64,000 bases of DNA from Stutzerimonas stutzeri (lineage in GTDB: Bacteria; Pseudomonadota; Gammaproteobacteria; Pseudomonadales; Pseudomonadaceae), in contig NZ_JAMOII010000002.1 in NCBI RefSeq assembly GCF_024448985.1, positions 434,001 to 498,000 on the forward strand, written 5' to 3'. Position 1 is the first letter of the stretch, and the number at the start of each line of letters is the position of its first letter. Below, piece after piece: positions 7,374 through 15,729 of the stretch. Below the pieces are notes generated by a model. That model saw only the letters and a list, made by a program, of their open reading frames with translations, searched no databases and was not told where the DNA came from. The translations under genes and the position numbers were made by a program.

Positions 7374-9347
7374 TTATCGGACCATATGCAAGAAGTGCAT
7401 GTGTTTCTCGTACTGATCGAGGATGTCGCCGATCACGCCTTCGCGGCTCCAGCCCATCACGTCGTAGTCTTGGCCACCTTCCTTGAGGTGAACTTCGGCG
7501 CGGAAATACTTACGTTCGCCGGGCTCGTCGTCTTCGTTGCTGGGCACGAAGCTCGGCATCGCATAGGCGCGGGGGCGTATTTCGTAGATAAAGTCAGGCT
7601 CGCCTTCGTGGGTGATTTCGATGCGGACGCGGCGGTCTTCGCCTTCTTCGACGGTTGCGCCGTAGCCTTGTTTGCGAATCTCCTCGGCGACTGCATCACA
7701 GGCGGGACGAGCTACGCCGGAGATGAAGCGCACCACGTCGGGGCGTCGTGGGAACTTCGTCAGATTGCTTAGGCGTCGCTGCCAGTCGCTGTAGGCACGC
7801 GGTGTGGTCGGTGAGGTGGTGATCGCCTGGTAGCGCAACCCCTGCTTGGTGGCATCCAGGCGCAAGGCCTTGAGCAGGCCCCACATCGAGCACAGCAGCG
7901 CGAGAGTAAAGGGCAGGGCGCTGGCGATGGTGGCGGTCTGCAGCGCTGTCAGGCCATCGGCCAGCAGCAGGGCTATGGCCACCGCACCCATGGAGCCGGC
8001 CCAGAAGACGCGCTGCCAGGCGGGCGTGCCTTCCTGGCCACCGGACGCGAGCATGTCCACGACCAGCGCGCCGGAGTCAGCCGAGGTGACGAAAAACACC
8101 ACCACCATGATGATCGCCACCAGTGAAAGCACGGAGGCGAATGGGAAGTGCTCCAGGAAGGCGAACAAGGCCAGCGAGCTGTCTCGGTCGATGGCTTCGC
8201 CCAGGCTGGTTACATGCTCCCAGAGAATCATGTGAATGGCGGTATCGCCGAAAACGGTCATCCACAGAAGGGTGAAAGCGGTCGGCACCAGCAGCACGCC
8301 GGTGACGAATTCGCGAATCGTGCGGCCACGGGAAATGCGCGCGATGAACAAACCGACGAAAGGCGACCAGGCCAGCCACCAGCCCCAGTAGAACAGAGTC
8401 CAGCCACCGATCCAGTCGTTCGGCTCGTAGGCGTAGAGATTGAAGGTGGCGGTGACGATCTGCGAGAAGTAATTGCCGGTGTTCTGCACAAAGGTCTGCA
8501 GGATGAACACCGTCGGGCCTGCTATCAGAACCATCAGCATCAACAGTGCGGCGAGGCTGAGGTTCAGTTCCGAAAGCCGCCGCACACCCTTGTCCAGGCC
8601 GGTGATGACGGAAATGGTGGCCAACAGTGTCGTAGCGGCGATCAGGCCGATCTGCACCGGTACTGAAATGGGCAGGCCATACAGATGGTTGAGACCGGTA
8701 TTGATCTGAGTGACGCCCAGCCCCAACGAGGTGGCGACGCCCAGCACGGTGCCGATAATGGCGAAGATATCCACGGCGTGACCGATGGGGCCGTAGATGC
8801 GCTCGCCAATGAGCGGGTAAAGCGCCGAGCGCAGGGTCAGCGGCAGGCCATGGCGGTAGGCGAAGTAGGCCAGGATCATCGCCACGATGGCGTAGATCGC
8901 CCAGGCATGCAGACCCCAATGGAAGAAGGTGATCTTCATCGCCTCGCGCGCGGCGGTAACCGTGCCGCCTTCACCGACGGGCGGCGAGAGGAAATGCATC
9001 ACCGGCTCGGCGACGCCAAAGAACATCAGGCCGATGCCCATGCCGGCGGAAAACAGCATGGCGAACCAGGTCAGCATTGAGTAATCAGGTTCACTATGAT
9101 CTGGGCCGAGCTTGATATCGCCGTAGCGACTGAGCGCGAGCACCGCCACCATCAGCAGGATGATGGCGACGGCGAGGATATAAAGCCAACTGAGATTGGC
9201 GATGATCCAGGCCTGGACATCACCGAACAACGTTTGCGCATGGTCGGAGAAAGCGACGCTGTAGATCACCAGCGCGAGAATCAATACGGCAGAGCCGTAA
9301 AACACGGGGGGATTGATGGTGGAAGAGGAAGACTTTTGGGCCTCCAT
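7374..9347 (-). CDS. betT: BCCT-family choline transporter BetT
   Basis: A 657-residue inner-membrane secondary transporter of the betaine/choline/carnitine family with about twelve hydrophobic segments. The family core around TM8 reads YWGWWLAWSPFVGLFIARIS, followed by RGRTIREF, and a later segment reads TSADSGALVVDML. A hydrophilic C-terminal tail of roughly 140 residues (from about 510) is typical of BetT proteins that sense osmotic stress. BetT imports choline for glycine betaine synthesis or catabolism. The start has AAGGAG six bases upstream. No betIBA genes are adjacent, matching its solitary location in P. aeruginosa. Choline specificity is inferred from length and the C-terminal tail. 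Confidence 0.88.
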   Translation of the reverse strand: MEAQKSSSSTINPPVFYGSAVLILALVIYSVAFSDHAQTLFGDVQAWIIANLSWLYILAVAIILLMVAVLALSRYGDIKLGPDHSEPDYSMLTWFAMLFSAGMGIGLMFFGVAEPVMHFLSPPVGEGGTVTAAREAMKITFFHWGLHAWAIYAIVAMILAYFAYRHGLPLTLRSALYPLIGERIYGPIGHAVDIFAIIGTVLGVATSLGLGVTQINTGLNHLYGLPISVPVQIGLIAATTLLATISVITGLDKGVRRLSELNLSLAALLMLMVLIAGPTVFILQTFVQNTGNYFSQIVTATFNLYAYEPNDWIGGWTLFYWGWWLAWSPFVGLFIARISRGRTIREFVTGVLLVPTAFTLLWMTVFGDTAIHMILWEHVTSLGEAIDRDSSLALFAFLEHFPFASVLSLVAIIMVVVFFVTSADSGALVVDMLASGGQEGTPAWQRVFWAGSMGAVAIALLLADGLTALQTATIASALPFTLALLCSMWGLLKALRLDATKQGLRYQAITTSPTTPRAYSDWQRRLSNLTKFPRRPDVVRFISGVARPACDAVAEEIRKQGYGATVEEGEDRRVRIEITHEGEPDFIYEIRPRAYAMPSFVPSNEDDEPGERKYFRAEVHLKEGGQDYDVMGWSREGVIGDILDQYEKHMHFLHMVR

Positions 9348-9406
9348 GCTGCGCTCCTTGGTACCGAAAGGGAGTGGGCCGCCTGTGGCGAAAGAGGGTG
9401 CACTCT

Positions 9407-9434
9407 AACATAGCGGCCGACATCGACCGGACAA
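9407..9434 (-). promoter_or_regulatory. Putative sigma-70 promoter of betT
   Basis: Read on the minus strand, TTGTCC (9434-9429) and TATGTT (9412-9407) are separated by 16 bp and lie about 60 bp upstream of the betT ATG. Confidence 0.4.
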
Positions 9435-9549
9435 CGGGCCGTAACCACGACCGCCTACAGAGTGTGACCGCGCCGTTCGGCGTATTGCGGCACGCATCTG
9501 CCAAATCGTGAGCAGGACCCGCACGGTGGTCCAAAGACCGCATCGTATC

Positions 9550-11049
9550 TCAGGACGCCTGGCTACCCGGTCGATACTGCAGCGCTTCGGCTAGATGCCG
9601 CCGGCCGATCAACGCCTCCTGTTGCAGGTCCGCCAAAGTCCGCGCGACCTTCAGAATCCGGTGCGCCGCACGCAGTGAAAGCCCCAAACGTTCACAGGCG
9701 CGCTCCAGCCACTGCTGGTCGTCGGCCTGCAGTTGGCAATGAGTGCGCAGTCCGGTGAGATCGAGAAAGGCGTTCGCGCAGCCTTGGCGGCGCAATTGAA
9801 TGCGTCGTGCCTGAGCAACCTGTTCGGCGACCACGGCGGTATTGTCGCTGGTTGCGGGTGGCGCGTTCAGCGCGGTGGCTTCGCGTGCCACGGTGAGGTG
9901 CAGGTCGATACGATCAAGCAGTGGCCCGGAAAGCTTGCCTCGGTAGCGCTGGATCTGATCTGGCGAACAGCGACAGCGGCCACTCGGGTCGCCCAGGTAG
10001 CCGCAGGGGCAGGGGTTCATCGCCGCGACCAGCTGAAAACGGGCCGGGAAACGCACCTTGTCCCGCGCCCGTGCGATCACGATACAGCCTGATTCCAGGG
10101 GCTCTCTGAGTACCTCCAGTACCTTGCGATCGAACTCCGGCAGCTCGTCGAGGAATAGCACGCCCTGGTGCGCCAGCGTAATCTCGCCGGGCCTCGGCCG
10201 GCTGCCTCCACCGACCAGTGCCGGCCCCGATGCACTGTGATGGGGCTGGCGAAATGGTCGTTGCGGCCAATGCTCCAGCGGCGACTGGCTGGCGACCGAA
10301 TGAATCGCCGCGACTTCCAGCGCTTCCTGCTCTTCCAGCGGTGGGAGCAAACCGGGTAGACGGCTGGCCAGCAGCGTCTTGCCGGTGCCCGGAGGGCCTG
10401 AAAAAAGCAGATTGTGCGCGCCGGCCGCCGCGACCAACAATCCGCGTTTGGCGGCGGCCTGGCCCTGCACATCGGCCAGATCGGGGTAAGGCAGCACCTG
10501 ACGCAGCAGGCCCTGGGCCTCGAAGGGAGCGATAGGCGTGACGCCGTTGAAGTGCGCCGCGACTTCCAGCAAGTGATCGGCGGCGTAAACCACCAGCCCT
10601 GAAGCCAGACTAGCTTCCTCGGCATTGGCTCGAGGTACCAGCAGCGCGCGCCCGGCCTGACGTGCCGCCAAGGCCGCAGGCAACACACCCTGCACCGGTC
10701 GTAGCGCGCCGGATAGCGCCAGCTCGCCCAGACATTCCAGGGTATCGAGGCGGTCTGCGGGAATCTGCCCGCTGGCGGCGAGAATGCCCAGGGCGATGGC
10801 CAGATCGAAGCGGCCACCGTCTTTCGGGAGATCGGCGGGGGCGAGATTGAGGGTGATGCGGCGGGCTGGGAAATCGAAGTCGGAGGTCAGGATCGCGCTG
10901 CGCACGCGATCCTTGCTTTCCTTGACGGCGGTTTCCGGCAAGCCGACCAATGCCAGCGAAGGCAGGCCGTTGGCCAGATGGGCTTCGACCGTGACGGCGG
11001 GCGCCTCAACGCCCACCTGGGCGCGGCTATGAACTATGGCGAGGGACAT
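9550..11049 (-). CDS. comM: YifB/ComM family Mg-chelatase-like AAA+ ATPase
   Basis: A 499-residue protein with an N-terminal Lon-protease-like domain (about 1-170) and a Mg-chelatase-type AAA+ domain. Walker A is SGPPGTGKTLLA with K224, and the Walker B region reads GVLFLDELPEF. A CPCGYLGDPSGRCRCS cysteine cluster in the ATPase insert and a C-terminal helical domain complete the family layout. ComM acts as a hexameric branch-migration helicase that widens heteroduplex during natural transformation. Since P. stutzeri strains are often naturally competent, that role is plausible here but inferred. The gene starts 33 bp after ubiK in the same direction. Confidence 0.92.
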   Translation of the reverse strand: MSLAIVHSRAQVGVEAPAVTVEAHLANGLPSLALVGLPETAVKESKDRVRSAILTSDFDFPARRITLNLAPADLPKDGGRFDLAIALGILAASGQIPADRLDTLECLGELALSGALRPVQGVLPAALAARQAGRALLVPRANAEEASLASGLVVYAADHLLEVAAHFNGVTPIAPFEAQGLLRQVLPYPDLADVQGQAAAKRGLLVAAAGAHNLLFSGPPGTGKTLLASRLPGLLPPLEEQEALEVAAIHSVASQSPLEHWPQRPFRQPHHSASGPALVGGGSRPRPGEITLAHQGVLFLDELPEFDRKVLEVLREPLESGCIVIARARDKVRFPARFQLVAAMNPCPCGYLGDPSGRCRCSPDQIQRYRGKLSGPLLDRIDLHLTVAREATALNAPPATSDNTAVVAEQVAQARRIQLRRQGCANAFLDLTGLRTHCQLQADDQQWLERACERLGLSLRAAHRILKVARTLADLQQEALIGRRHLAEALQYRPGSQAS

Positions 11050-11082
11050 TCGATCACTCCTTTGATCGTGTCGCCACCGAGC

Positions 11083-11346
11083 TTATTCGGCGGCGGGTGG
11101 CTGCAGTCTTTCTTCCAGCTCGGTGACCTTGGCCTCAAGCGCCTCCAGCCGTGCTCGGGTGCGCGCGAGCACTACCATCTGGTTATCGAATTCGTCGCGG
11201 CTGACAACGTCCAGTTTGCTCAGCGCGCCCTGCACGATGCTTTTGAACTGGGCTTCGATTTCGGGACGGGGTAGCGGCGTCTCGCCGTTGAACAGGCGTG
11301 AAGCCTGAGAGCCGATGGCGTCGAGAAAAGCTTTGGGTGGGAGCAT
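11083..11346 (-). CDS. ubiK: Ubiquinone biosynthesis accessory factor UbiK
   Basis: An 87-residue protein of the BMFP/YqiC family. The N-terminal MLPPKAFLDAIGSQASRLF is the conserved membrane-surface helix, and the C-terminal half (DEFDNQMVVLARTRARLEAL then LEAKVTELEERL) is a trimeric coiled coil. UbiK binds UbiJ and supports the late hydroxylation steps of ubiquinone synthesis. I start at ATG 11346, which has AGGTG six bases upstream, rather than at the two codons further upstream that overlap that site. It is transcribed toward comM. Divergent from glnK, it shares a 395-bp upstream region. Confidence 0.88.
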   Translation of the reverse strand: MLPPKAFLDAIGSQASRLFNGETPLPRPEIEAQFKSIVQGALSKLDVVSRDEFDNQMVVLARTRARLEALEAKVTELEERLQPPAAE

Positions 11347-11413
11347 GGACATCACCTGTTTCTGAGCGGCGGGCAGTGTAGCACGGCCTGTTTGAGGCCG
11401 ATTTTCGTCTCAG

Positions 11414-11462
11414 TGCACGTTTATGGGCAGACGGTCACATCGCTTTGCCCGGTATTGGTGCG
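11414..11462 (+). promoter_or_regulatory. Two NtrC-like binding sites upstream of glnK
   Basis: The 17-bp stretch at 11446-11462 (TGCCCGGTATTGGTGCG) matches the NtrC consensus TGCACC-N5-GGTGCA in most arm positions. A weaker one starts with TGCAC at 11414. They lie about 80-125 bp upstream of the candidate sigma-54 promoter, the expected distance for an enhancer. Confidence 0.4.
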
Positions 11463-11539
11463 CGGGTTTCGTGGGTTTTGCCAGCGATGCGACCCGCGCG
11501 GCTGCGGTGGGGCGCGCTATCACACAGTTCTCACGGACC

Positions 11540-11555
11540 TGGCATCGATTCTGCT
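11540..11555 (+). promoter_or_regulatory. Candidate sigma-54 promoter of glnK
   Basis: TGGCATCGATTCTGCT keeps the invariant GG and GC exactly 10 bp apart and matches TGGCA/TGC of the consensus. It lies 186 bp upstream of glnK, so the leader would be long. Confidence 0.45.
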
Positions 11556-11726
11556 TGGCTCGTCATGAAGACGCACCGGTGCGTTGCGGTGCGCAGACGA
11601 TTCAGGACGTTTCGTCGGATCGGCTGATGGTGTTGGAGGTCGCTCGGCTATGTCGACGCGTTACAAGAGCCAGACACAGAGCTTAGACTTGTCCTGGGTT
11701 CGTACTTCTGAGGCAAGTCCACCTAA

Positions 11727-12080
<354 letters not shown>

Positions 12081-12242
12081 TCGGCGTCGTCGCGTAGTGA
12101 ACGATTGACCGGTCAGCGCCCGGGCTCAGGCGAAATCAGGCAAGCCAGCCGAGTCTGATTTCACACGCTACGCAACGATCCGACGCTTTGCGATTGCCTG
12201 CTTCGGCAGGCCTACGAACCCCCACGCCCCAGGAGTAAAACC

Positions 12243-12458
12243 ATGACTCTGCGAAGATTCGCAGGGCTAGGAGCCCTTTTGTCTCTGATAAGCCCCGGCA
12301 TCGCCTTGGCACAGAACGCGACGCTCGATTCAGGCGGCACAGCCTGGTTGCTTACAGCCACTGCGCTGGTCCTGTTCACGGGCTACCTCTCCAGCCAGAA
12401 ATCGGGAAGCGTAGGGCCCGTTCCTGGTTCGCACTGCGAGCGCAGCTACTCCTTGTAA
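12243..12458 (+). pseudogene. Remnant of a first ammonium transporter gene (amtB1), 5' end only
   Basis: The first 45 or so codons encode an Amt-type signal peptide (MTLRRFAGLGALLSLIS, ending ALAQ) followed by TLDSGGTAWLLTATALVLF. That is the start of transmembrane helix 1 of a typical AmtB. Where the family continues with MTLPGLALFYGGLVR, the sequence switches to unrelated residues and stops after 71 codons. Start codon and ribosome site (AGGAG) are intact. The break at about 12378 is followed by a fragment resembling the end of the repeat element at 14392-14568. A glnK-amtB1-amtB2 order is known from P. stutzeri, so this is best read as a deleted amtB1. A functional one-helix peptide cannot be excluded. 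Confidence 0.75.
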
Positions 12459-12574
12459 TTCCATCCAAAAACGAACCCCGGAGCCAACCCCTGGGGTTTG
12501 GGGCCGGCTTGCCGAAAGAAAGCTGGCGACCGGCAACCGAACGGCGCGACCTGCGCGACAGCAAGAGGTGACAC

Positions 12575-13828
12575 ATGGACAGCACAGCTCTGATACCCGT
12601 CCAGTACGGACTCGATACTTTTTACTTCGTCATCTGCGGCGCGCTGGTGATGTGGATGGCGGCCGGTTTCGCCATGCTCGAATCCGGTCTGGTGCGGGCC
12701 AAGAACACGGCGGAAATCCTTACCAAGAACATCGTGTTGTATTCGGTGGCATCGATCATGTATCTGCTGATCGGCTACTACATCATGTATTCGAGCCCCG
12801 AAGGCGGCATCCTGCCAAGCCTGGGTTTCCTGATCGGTGATGAAAATGCCGTGGACGTGGTCGCGGCGGGTGGTGAGGATGCCCCTTACTACTCGGCGAG
12901 GGCCGACTTCTTCTTCCAGATCGTGTTCGCCGCAACCTGTATGTCGGTGGTGTCCGGCGCGGTGGCCGAGCGCATGAAACTCTGGGCCTTCATCGCCTTC
13001 GCCGTGGTGATGACCGGATTCATTTACCCGATCCAGGGCTTCTGGAAGTGGGGCGGCGGTTTCCTCGACGCGGCGGGCTTCCTTGATTTTGCCGGCTCGG
13101 GACTGGTGCATATGGCGGGTGCTTCGGCCGCGCTGGCTGGCGTGCTGCTGCTGGGCCCGCGAAAGGGCAAGTACGGCCCGAACGGACAGATCAATGCGAT
13201 TCCCGGCGCCAACCTGCCGCTGGCGACCCTGGGTACCTTCATTCTTTGGATGGGCTGGTTCGGCTTCAACGGTGGCTCGCAGCTGCGCATGAGCACCATT
13301 GAGGACGCCAACGCAGTCGCTCAGGTGTTCACCAATACCAACATGGCCGCAGCTGGCGGTCTGGTCGCGGCCCTGATCACCGCACGGCTGCTGTTCGGCA
13401 AATCCGATCTGACCATGATTCTCAACGGTGCACTGGCCGGTCTGGTGGCGATCACCGCCGAGCCGTTGACTCCGAGCGCCCTGCAATCCGTGCTTATCGG
13501 CGGTGTCGGCGGTGTGTTGGTGGTGTTCAGTATTCTCGGTCTGGACAAGCTCAAGCTGGATGACCCGGTCGGTGCTATTTCGGTGCACGGTGTAGTTGGT
13601 ATGTGGGGGCTGCTGGCGGTGCCGCTGACCAATGCCGATGCGTCCTTCGGCGCGCAGCTGCTGGGGCTGGTTTCGATCTTCGCCTGGGTCTTCATTGCCA
13701 GCCTGATCGTTTGGGGCGTCATCAAGGCCGTCATGGGCCTGCGGGTGAGCGAGGAGGAAGAGTATGAGGGCGTCGATGTAGCTGAGTGCGGCCTCGAAGC
13801 CTATCCGGAGTTCACCAGCAAGCGGTAA
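12575..13828 (+). CDS. amtB: Ammonium transporter AmtB
   Basis: A 417-residue inner-membrane channel with eleven expected helices, trimeric, conducting NH3/NH4+. The twin histidines of the pore are H179 (SGLVHMAGASAAL) and H338 (AISVHGVVGMWG), and the conserved LESGLVRAKN follows helix 1. The C-terminal cytoplasmic tail is the surface that contacts GlnK. It lacks the cleavable signal peptide seen in the adjacent amtB1 remnant. It follows glnK by about 500 bp, with the amtB1 remnant between. With amtB1 gone, this is the only ammonium transporter in the operon. Confidence 0.95.
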   Translation: MDSTALIPVQYGLDTFYFVICGALVMWMAAGFAMLESGLVRAKNTAEILTKNIVLYSVASIMYLLIGYYIMYSSPEGGILPSLGFLIGDENAVDVVAAGGEDAPYYSARADFFFQIVFAATCMSVVSGAVAERMKLWAFIAFAVVMTGFIYPIQGFWKWGGGFLDAAGFLDFAGSGLVHMAGASAALAGVLLLGPRKGKYGPNGQINAIPGANLPLATLGTFILWMGWFGFNGGSQLRMSTIEDANAVAQVFTNTNMAAAGGLVAALITARLLFGKSDLTMILNGALAGLVAITAEPLTPSALQSVLIGGVGGVLVVFSILGLDKLKLDDPVGAISVHGVVGMWGLLAVPLTNADASFGAQLLGLVSIFAWVFIASLIVWGVIKAVMGLRVSEEEEYEGVDVAECGLEAYPEFTSKR

Positions 13829-13845
13829 CCGTCAACGTCACGATG

Positions 13846-13875
13846 AAGGGCGCCTGCGGGCGCCCTTTGTTTTTT
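13846..13875 (+). terminator. Rho-independent terminator after amtB
   Basis: GGGCGCC-TGCG-GGCGCCC stem (13848-13865) followed by TTTGTTTTTT, about 20 bp after the amtB stop. Confidence 0.9.
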
Positions 13876-13925
13876 CTGCCGCCGCGCTAGAATGCGCCCG
13901 TTCAGATGCCGAGGGGCGTTTCAGC

Positions 13926-14351
13926 ATGTGGCAACAGACCGTGATCATACTGCGCCCTAGACCGCGTGGCTTCCATCTGATTACCGATGAGCTGCTTGCA
14001 CAACTACCGGAACTGCAACAATGCCGGGTCGGTCTGTTACACCTGTGGCTGCGCCATACATCGGCCTCGCTGACCATCAACGAGAACGCCGATGGCGCGG
14101 TGCGGCGCGACTTTGAGACGTTTTTCAACCGCCTGGTGCCACAAGGCCAGAGTGGTTATGAACATGATTACGAAGGGCCGGACGATCTGCCGGCGCATTT
14201 CAAGGCGAGTCTGCTCGGTTGCCAAGTGAGCTTGCCGGTGGGCGAGGGGCGGCTGGTATTAGGGACTTGGCAAGGTATCTATCTGGGTGAGCACCGCGAT
14301 CGAGGGGGTGCCAGACAGGTCGTCGCAACGCTGCACGGGATGGCAAGTTGA
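13926..14351 (+). CDS. YjbQ-family protein
   Basis: A 141-residue member of the UPF0047/YjbQ family, of normal length. Conserved parts are the HTSASLTINENAD segment and the C-terminal GTWQGIYLGEHRDRGG, which carry the His/Glu residues thought to form a metal or phosphate site. Family members show weak thiamine-phosphate synthase activity and can rescue thiamine auxotrophy in E. coli when expressed. The physiological role is not settled. It stands alone between the amtB terminator and the repeat element upstream of sutA. Confidence 0.9.
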   Translation: MWQQTVIILRPRPRGFHLITDELLAQLPELQQCRVGLLHLWLRHTSASLTINENADGAVRRDFETFFNRLVPQGQSGYEHDYEGPDDLPAHFKASLLGCQVSLPVGEGRLVLGTWQGIYLGEHRDRGGARQVVATLHGMAS

Positions 14352-14391
14352 ATTTTTTTTGGCGATGGCGAACAAAGCACATCGCTGGTGT

Positions 14392-14568
14392 AGGGTCTGT
14401 TCCCGTTTCGTCGCGGCCGCGACGGCCCGTCCCTACGGGTTGCGCGGCAAATCTCGCCATGCGGCGTTGCGGGACTTGGCAAGGGAGCGACCATTACCTG
14501 CGTCCCGCGCCTTGCCTGGCGAGATTTGGCGCAGCAACGCGGCTCGCAGCGAAACGGGAACAGACCCT
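14392..14568. mobile_element. MITE-like inverted-repeat element, 177 bp
   Basis: Perfect 19-bp terminal inverted repeats bound the element: AGGGTCTGTTCCCGTTTCG at 14392-14410 and its reverse complement at 14550-14568. An inner pair CAAATCTCGCCA / TGGCGAGATTTG strengthens the fold. It encodes nothing and has no clear target duplication. It fills the gap between yjbQ and sutA, so it may alter sutA's promoter. A sequence resembling one end recurs near 12413 at the amtB1 break. Confidence 0.75.
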
Positions 14569-14602
14569 TAAACTTCCGCTTTGGCAAGGTACGAGGTTGA
14601 AC

Positions 14603-14932
14603 ATGAGCGACGAAGAATTAGAACAAGACGATCTGGACGTTAACGACGAGGAGGAAGGCGAGGAGTTAGCCGCCGCTGATGATGGCGACGACGCTGACGA
14701 CGAGGGGACTGACAGTGAGCGCGCCACCCCGACGACCAAGAAGGCCAAGGCCAAGACGGTGGTCGTCGAGGAAATGCCAAGCCTGGAAGCCAAGCAGCGC
14801 GAACGTGACGAGCTGGCACGTGCGATGGAAGAGTTTCTCGCCCGTGGCGGGCGCGTGCAGGAAGTCGAACCGAACGTAGTCGCCGATCCGCCGAAAAAGC
14901 CTGACAGCAAGTACGGCAGCCGGCCTATCTAA
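14603..14932 (+). CDS. sutA: RNA polymerase-associated regulator SutA
   Basis: A 109-residue, highly acidic N-terminus (EEELEQDDLD type) followed by a basic linker, a helical core SLEAKQRERDELARAMEEF and the conserved tail VVADPPKKPDSKYGSRPI. This matches P. aeruginosa SutA, an intrinsically disordered protein that binds RNA polymerase and promotes expression of ribosomal and maintenance genes in slow-growing cells. ATG 14603 is chosen because MSDEELEQD is the family N-terminus. The upstream frame runs into the repeat element. It is followed by a strong terminator, so it is probably monocistronic. Confidence 0.9.
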   Translation: MSDEELEQDDLDVNDEEEGEELAAADDGDDADDEGTDSERATPTTKKAKAKTVVVEEMPSLEAKQRERDELARAMEEFLARGGRVQEVEPNVVADPPKKPDSKYGSRPI

Positions 14933-14981
14933 GCCGGAAAGCGCCTTTATCCGCCCTGTTCGTTCCGGCTGATCATAGCGA

Positions 14982-15009
14982 AGCCCAACACCGACCGTGT
15001 TGGGCTTTG
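14982..15009 (+). terminator. Terminator after sutA
   Basis: AGCCCAACAC-CGACC-GTGTTGGGCT (14982-15006), a 10-bp perfect stem followed by a short T-rich tail. It also lies at the 3' side of the convergent HAD gene. Confidence 0.8.
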
Positions 15010-15033
15010 TCGTATTTGCGATTCGTTGAAACC

Positions 15034-15729
15034 CTATTGCCAACCGGCCAGCAACGTCGGGAGCTCTGCGAGACTGCGGATCACCGCGTCTGGCTGGCCG
15101 TCATGCTGCCACGGCGTTCCGGCAGGATTGAACCAGATGGCGCGAACGCCGGCCCGCTGCGCGCCACCGATGTCGTCATCAGGATGATCACCGATATGCA
15201 CCGCGTGCTCGGCGCTCACCCCCGCGCGGCCGAGCGCTTCCTGGAAAGGCCGCGGGTCCGGCTTGCCGATGCCCAGTTCTTCGGCACAAAGGGTGAACTG
15301 GAAATAATCGGCGAGGCCCAGGCGACGGACATCGGCGTTGCCATTGGTCAGCACGCCGAGTGTGTATTGGTTGGCCAGGCACTCCAGCGTCGGGTGCACA
15401 TCGGGAAAGAGATCAATGGCATGGCGGGCTTCGAGAAAAACCTCGAATGCCTGGTCGGCAATGTCTTGCGCTTCACCACTCGGATAGCCGGCGTCATGCA
15501 GCGCATGGAAGAGGATGCGCCGGCGCAGTTCGCTGATGCGGTGCTTCAGGCCTGGCTCGGACTCGACCAGCATGCGACGGAGCGCGGCCAGCGACTCGAC
15601 AGGAAAGTCCCCCAGGCGCGGCGCGTATTGGCCGAGCCAATCTCGCAAGCGAATTTCGGCGCTCTGAATGACCGGGCCTACATCCCACAGCGTGTCATCG
15701 AGGTCGAAGGTGATCAGCTGAATGCTCAT
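15034..15729 (-). CDS. HAD-family hydrolase (YigB-like)
   Basis: A 231-residue haloacid dehalogenase superfamily phosphatase. Motif I is FDLDDTLWD with D9 as nucleophile and D11 as acid/base. Motif II is GVLTNGN, motif III has K in [10 protein letters not shown], and motif IV reads [14 protein letters not shown] helical cap lies between motifs I and II. The closest well-known relative is E. coli YigB, which dephosphorylates FMN and other small phosphates. In both genomes the gene sits right after xerC. Its start overlaps the xerC stop by 4 bp, so it is the last gene of the lptM-lysA-dapF-xerC operon. The substrate here is not determined. Confidence 0.88.
   Translation of the reverse strand: MSIQLITFDLDDTLWDVGPVIQSAEIRLRDWLGQYAPRLGDFPVESLAALRRMLVESEPGLKHRISELRRRILFHALHDAGYPSGEAQDIADQAFEVFLEARHAIDLFPDVHPTLECLANQYTLGVLTNGNADVRRLGLADYFQFTLCAEELGIGKPDPRPFQEALGRAGVSAEHAVHIGDHPDDDIGGAQRAGVRAIWFNPAGTPWQHDGQPDAVIRSLAELPTLLAGWQ

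Noticed and set aside
11423-11686. 87-codon frame in the glnK leader
   Set aside because: Overlaps the sigma-54 promoter and NtrC-like sites and is Arg/Cys-rich without family features.
12446-13588. 380-codon open frame opposite amtB
   Set aside because: Antisense shadow of the AmtB helices.
14262-14484. 14-mer GGGACTTGGCAAGG occurring in both yjbQ and the nearby repeat element
   Set aside because: In yjbQ it encodes the conserved GTWQG. The copy in the element is noncoding, so the match is most likely chance.
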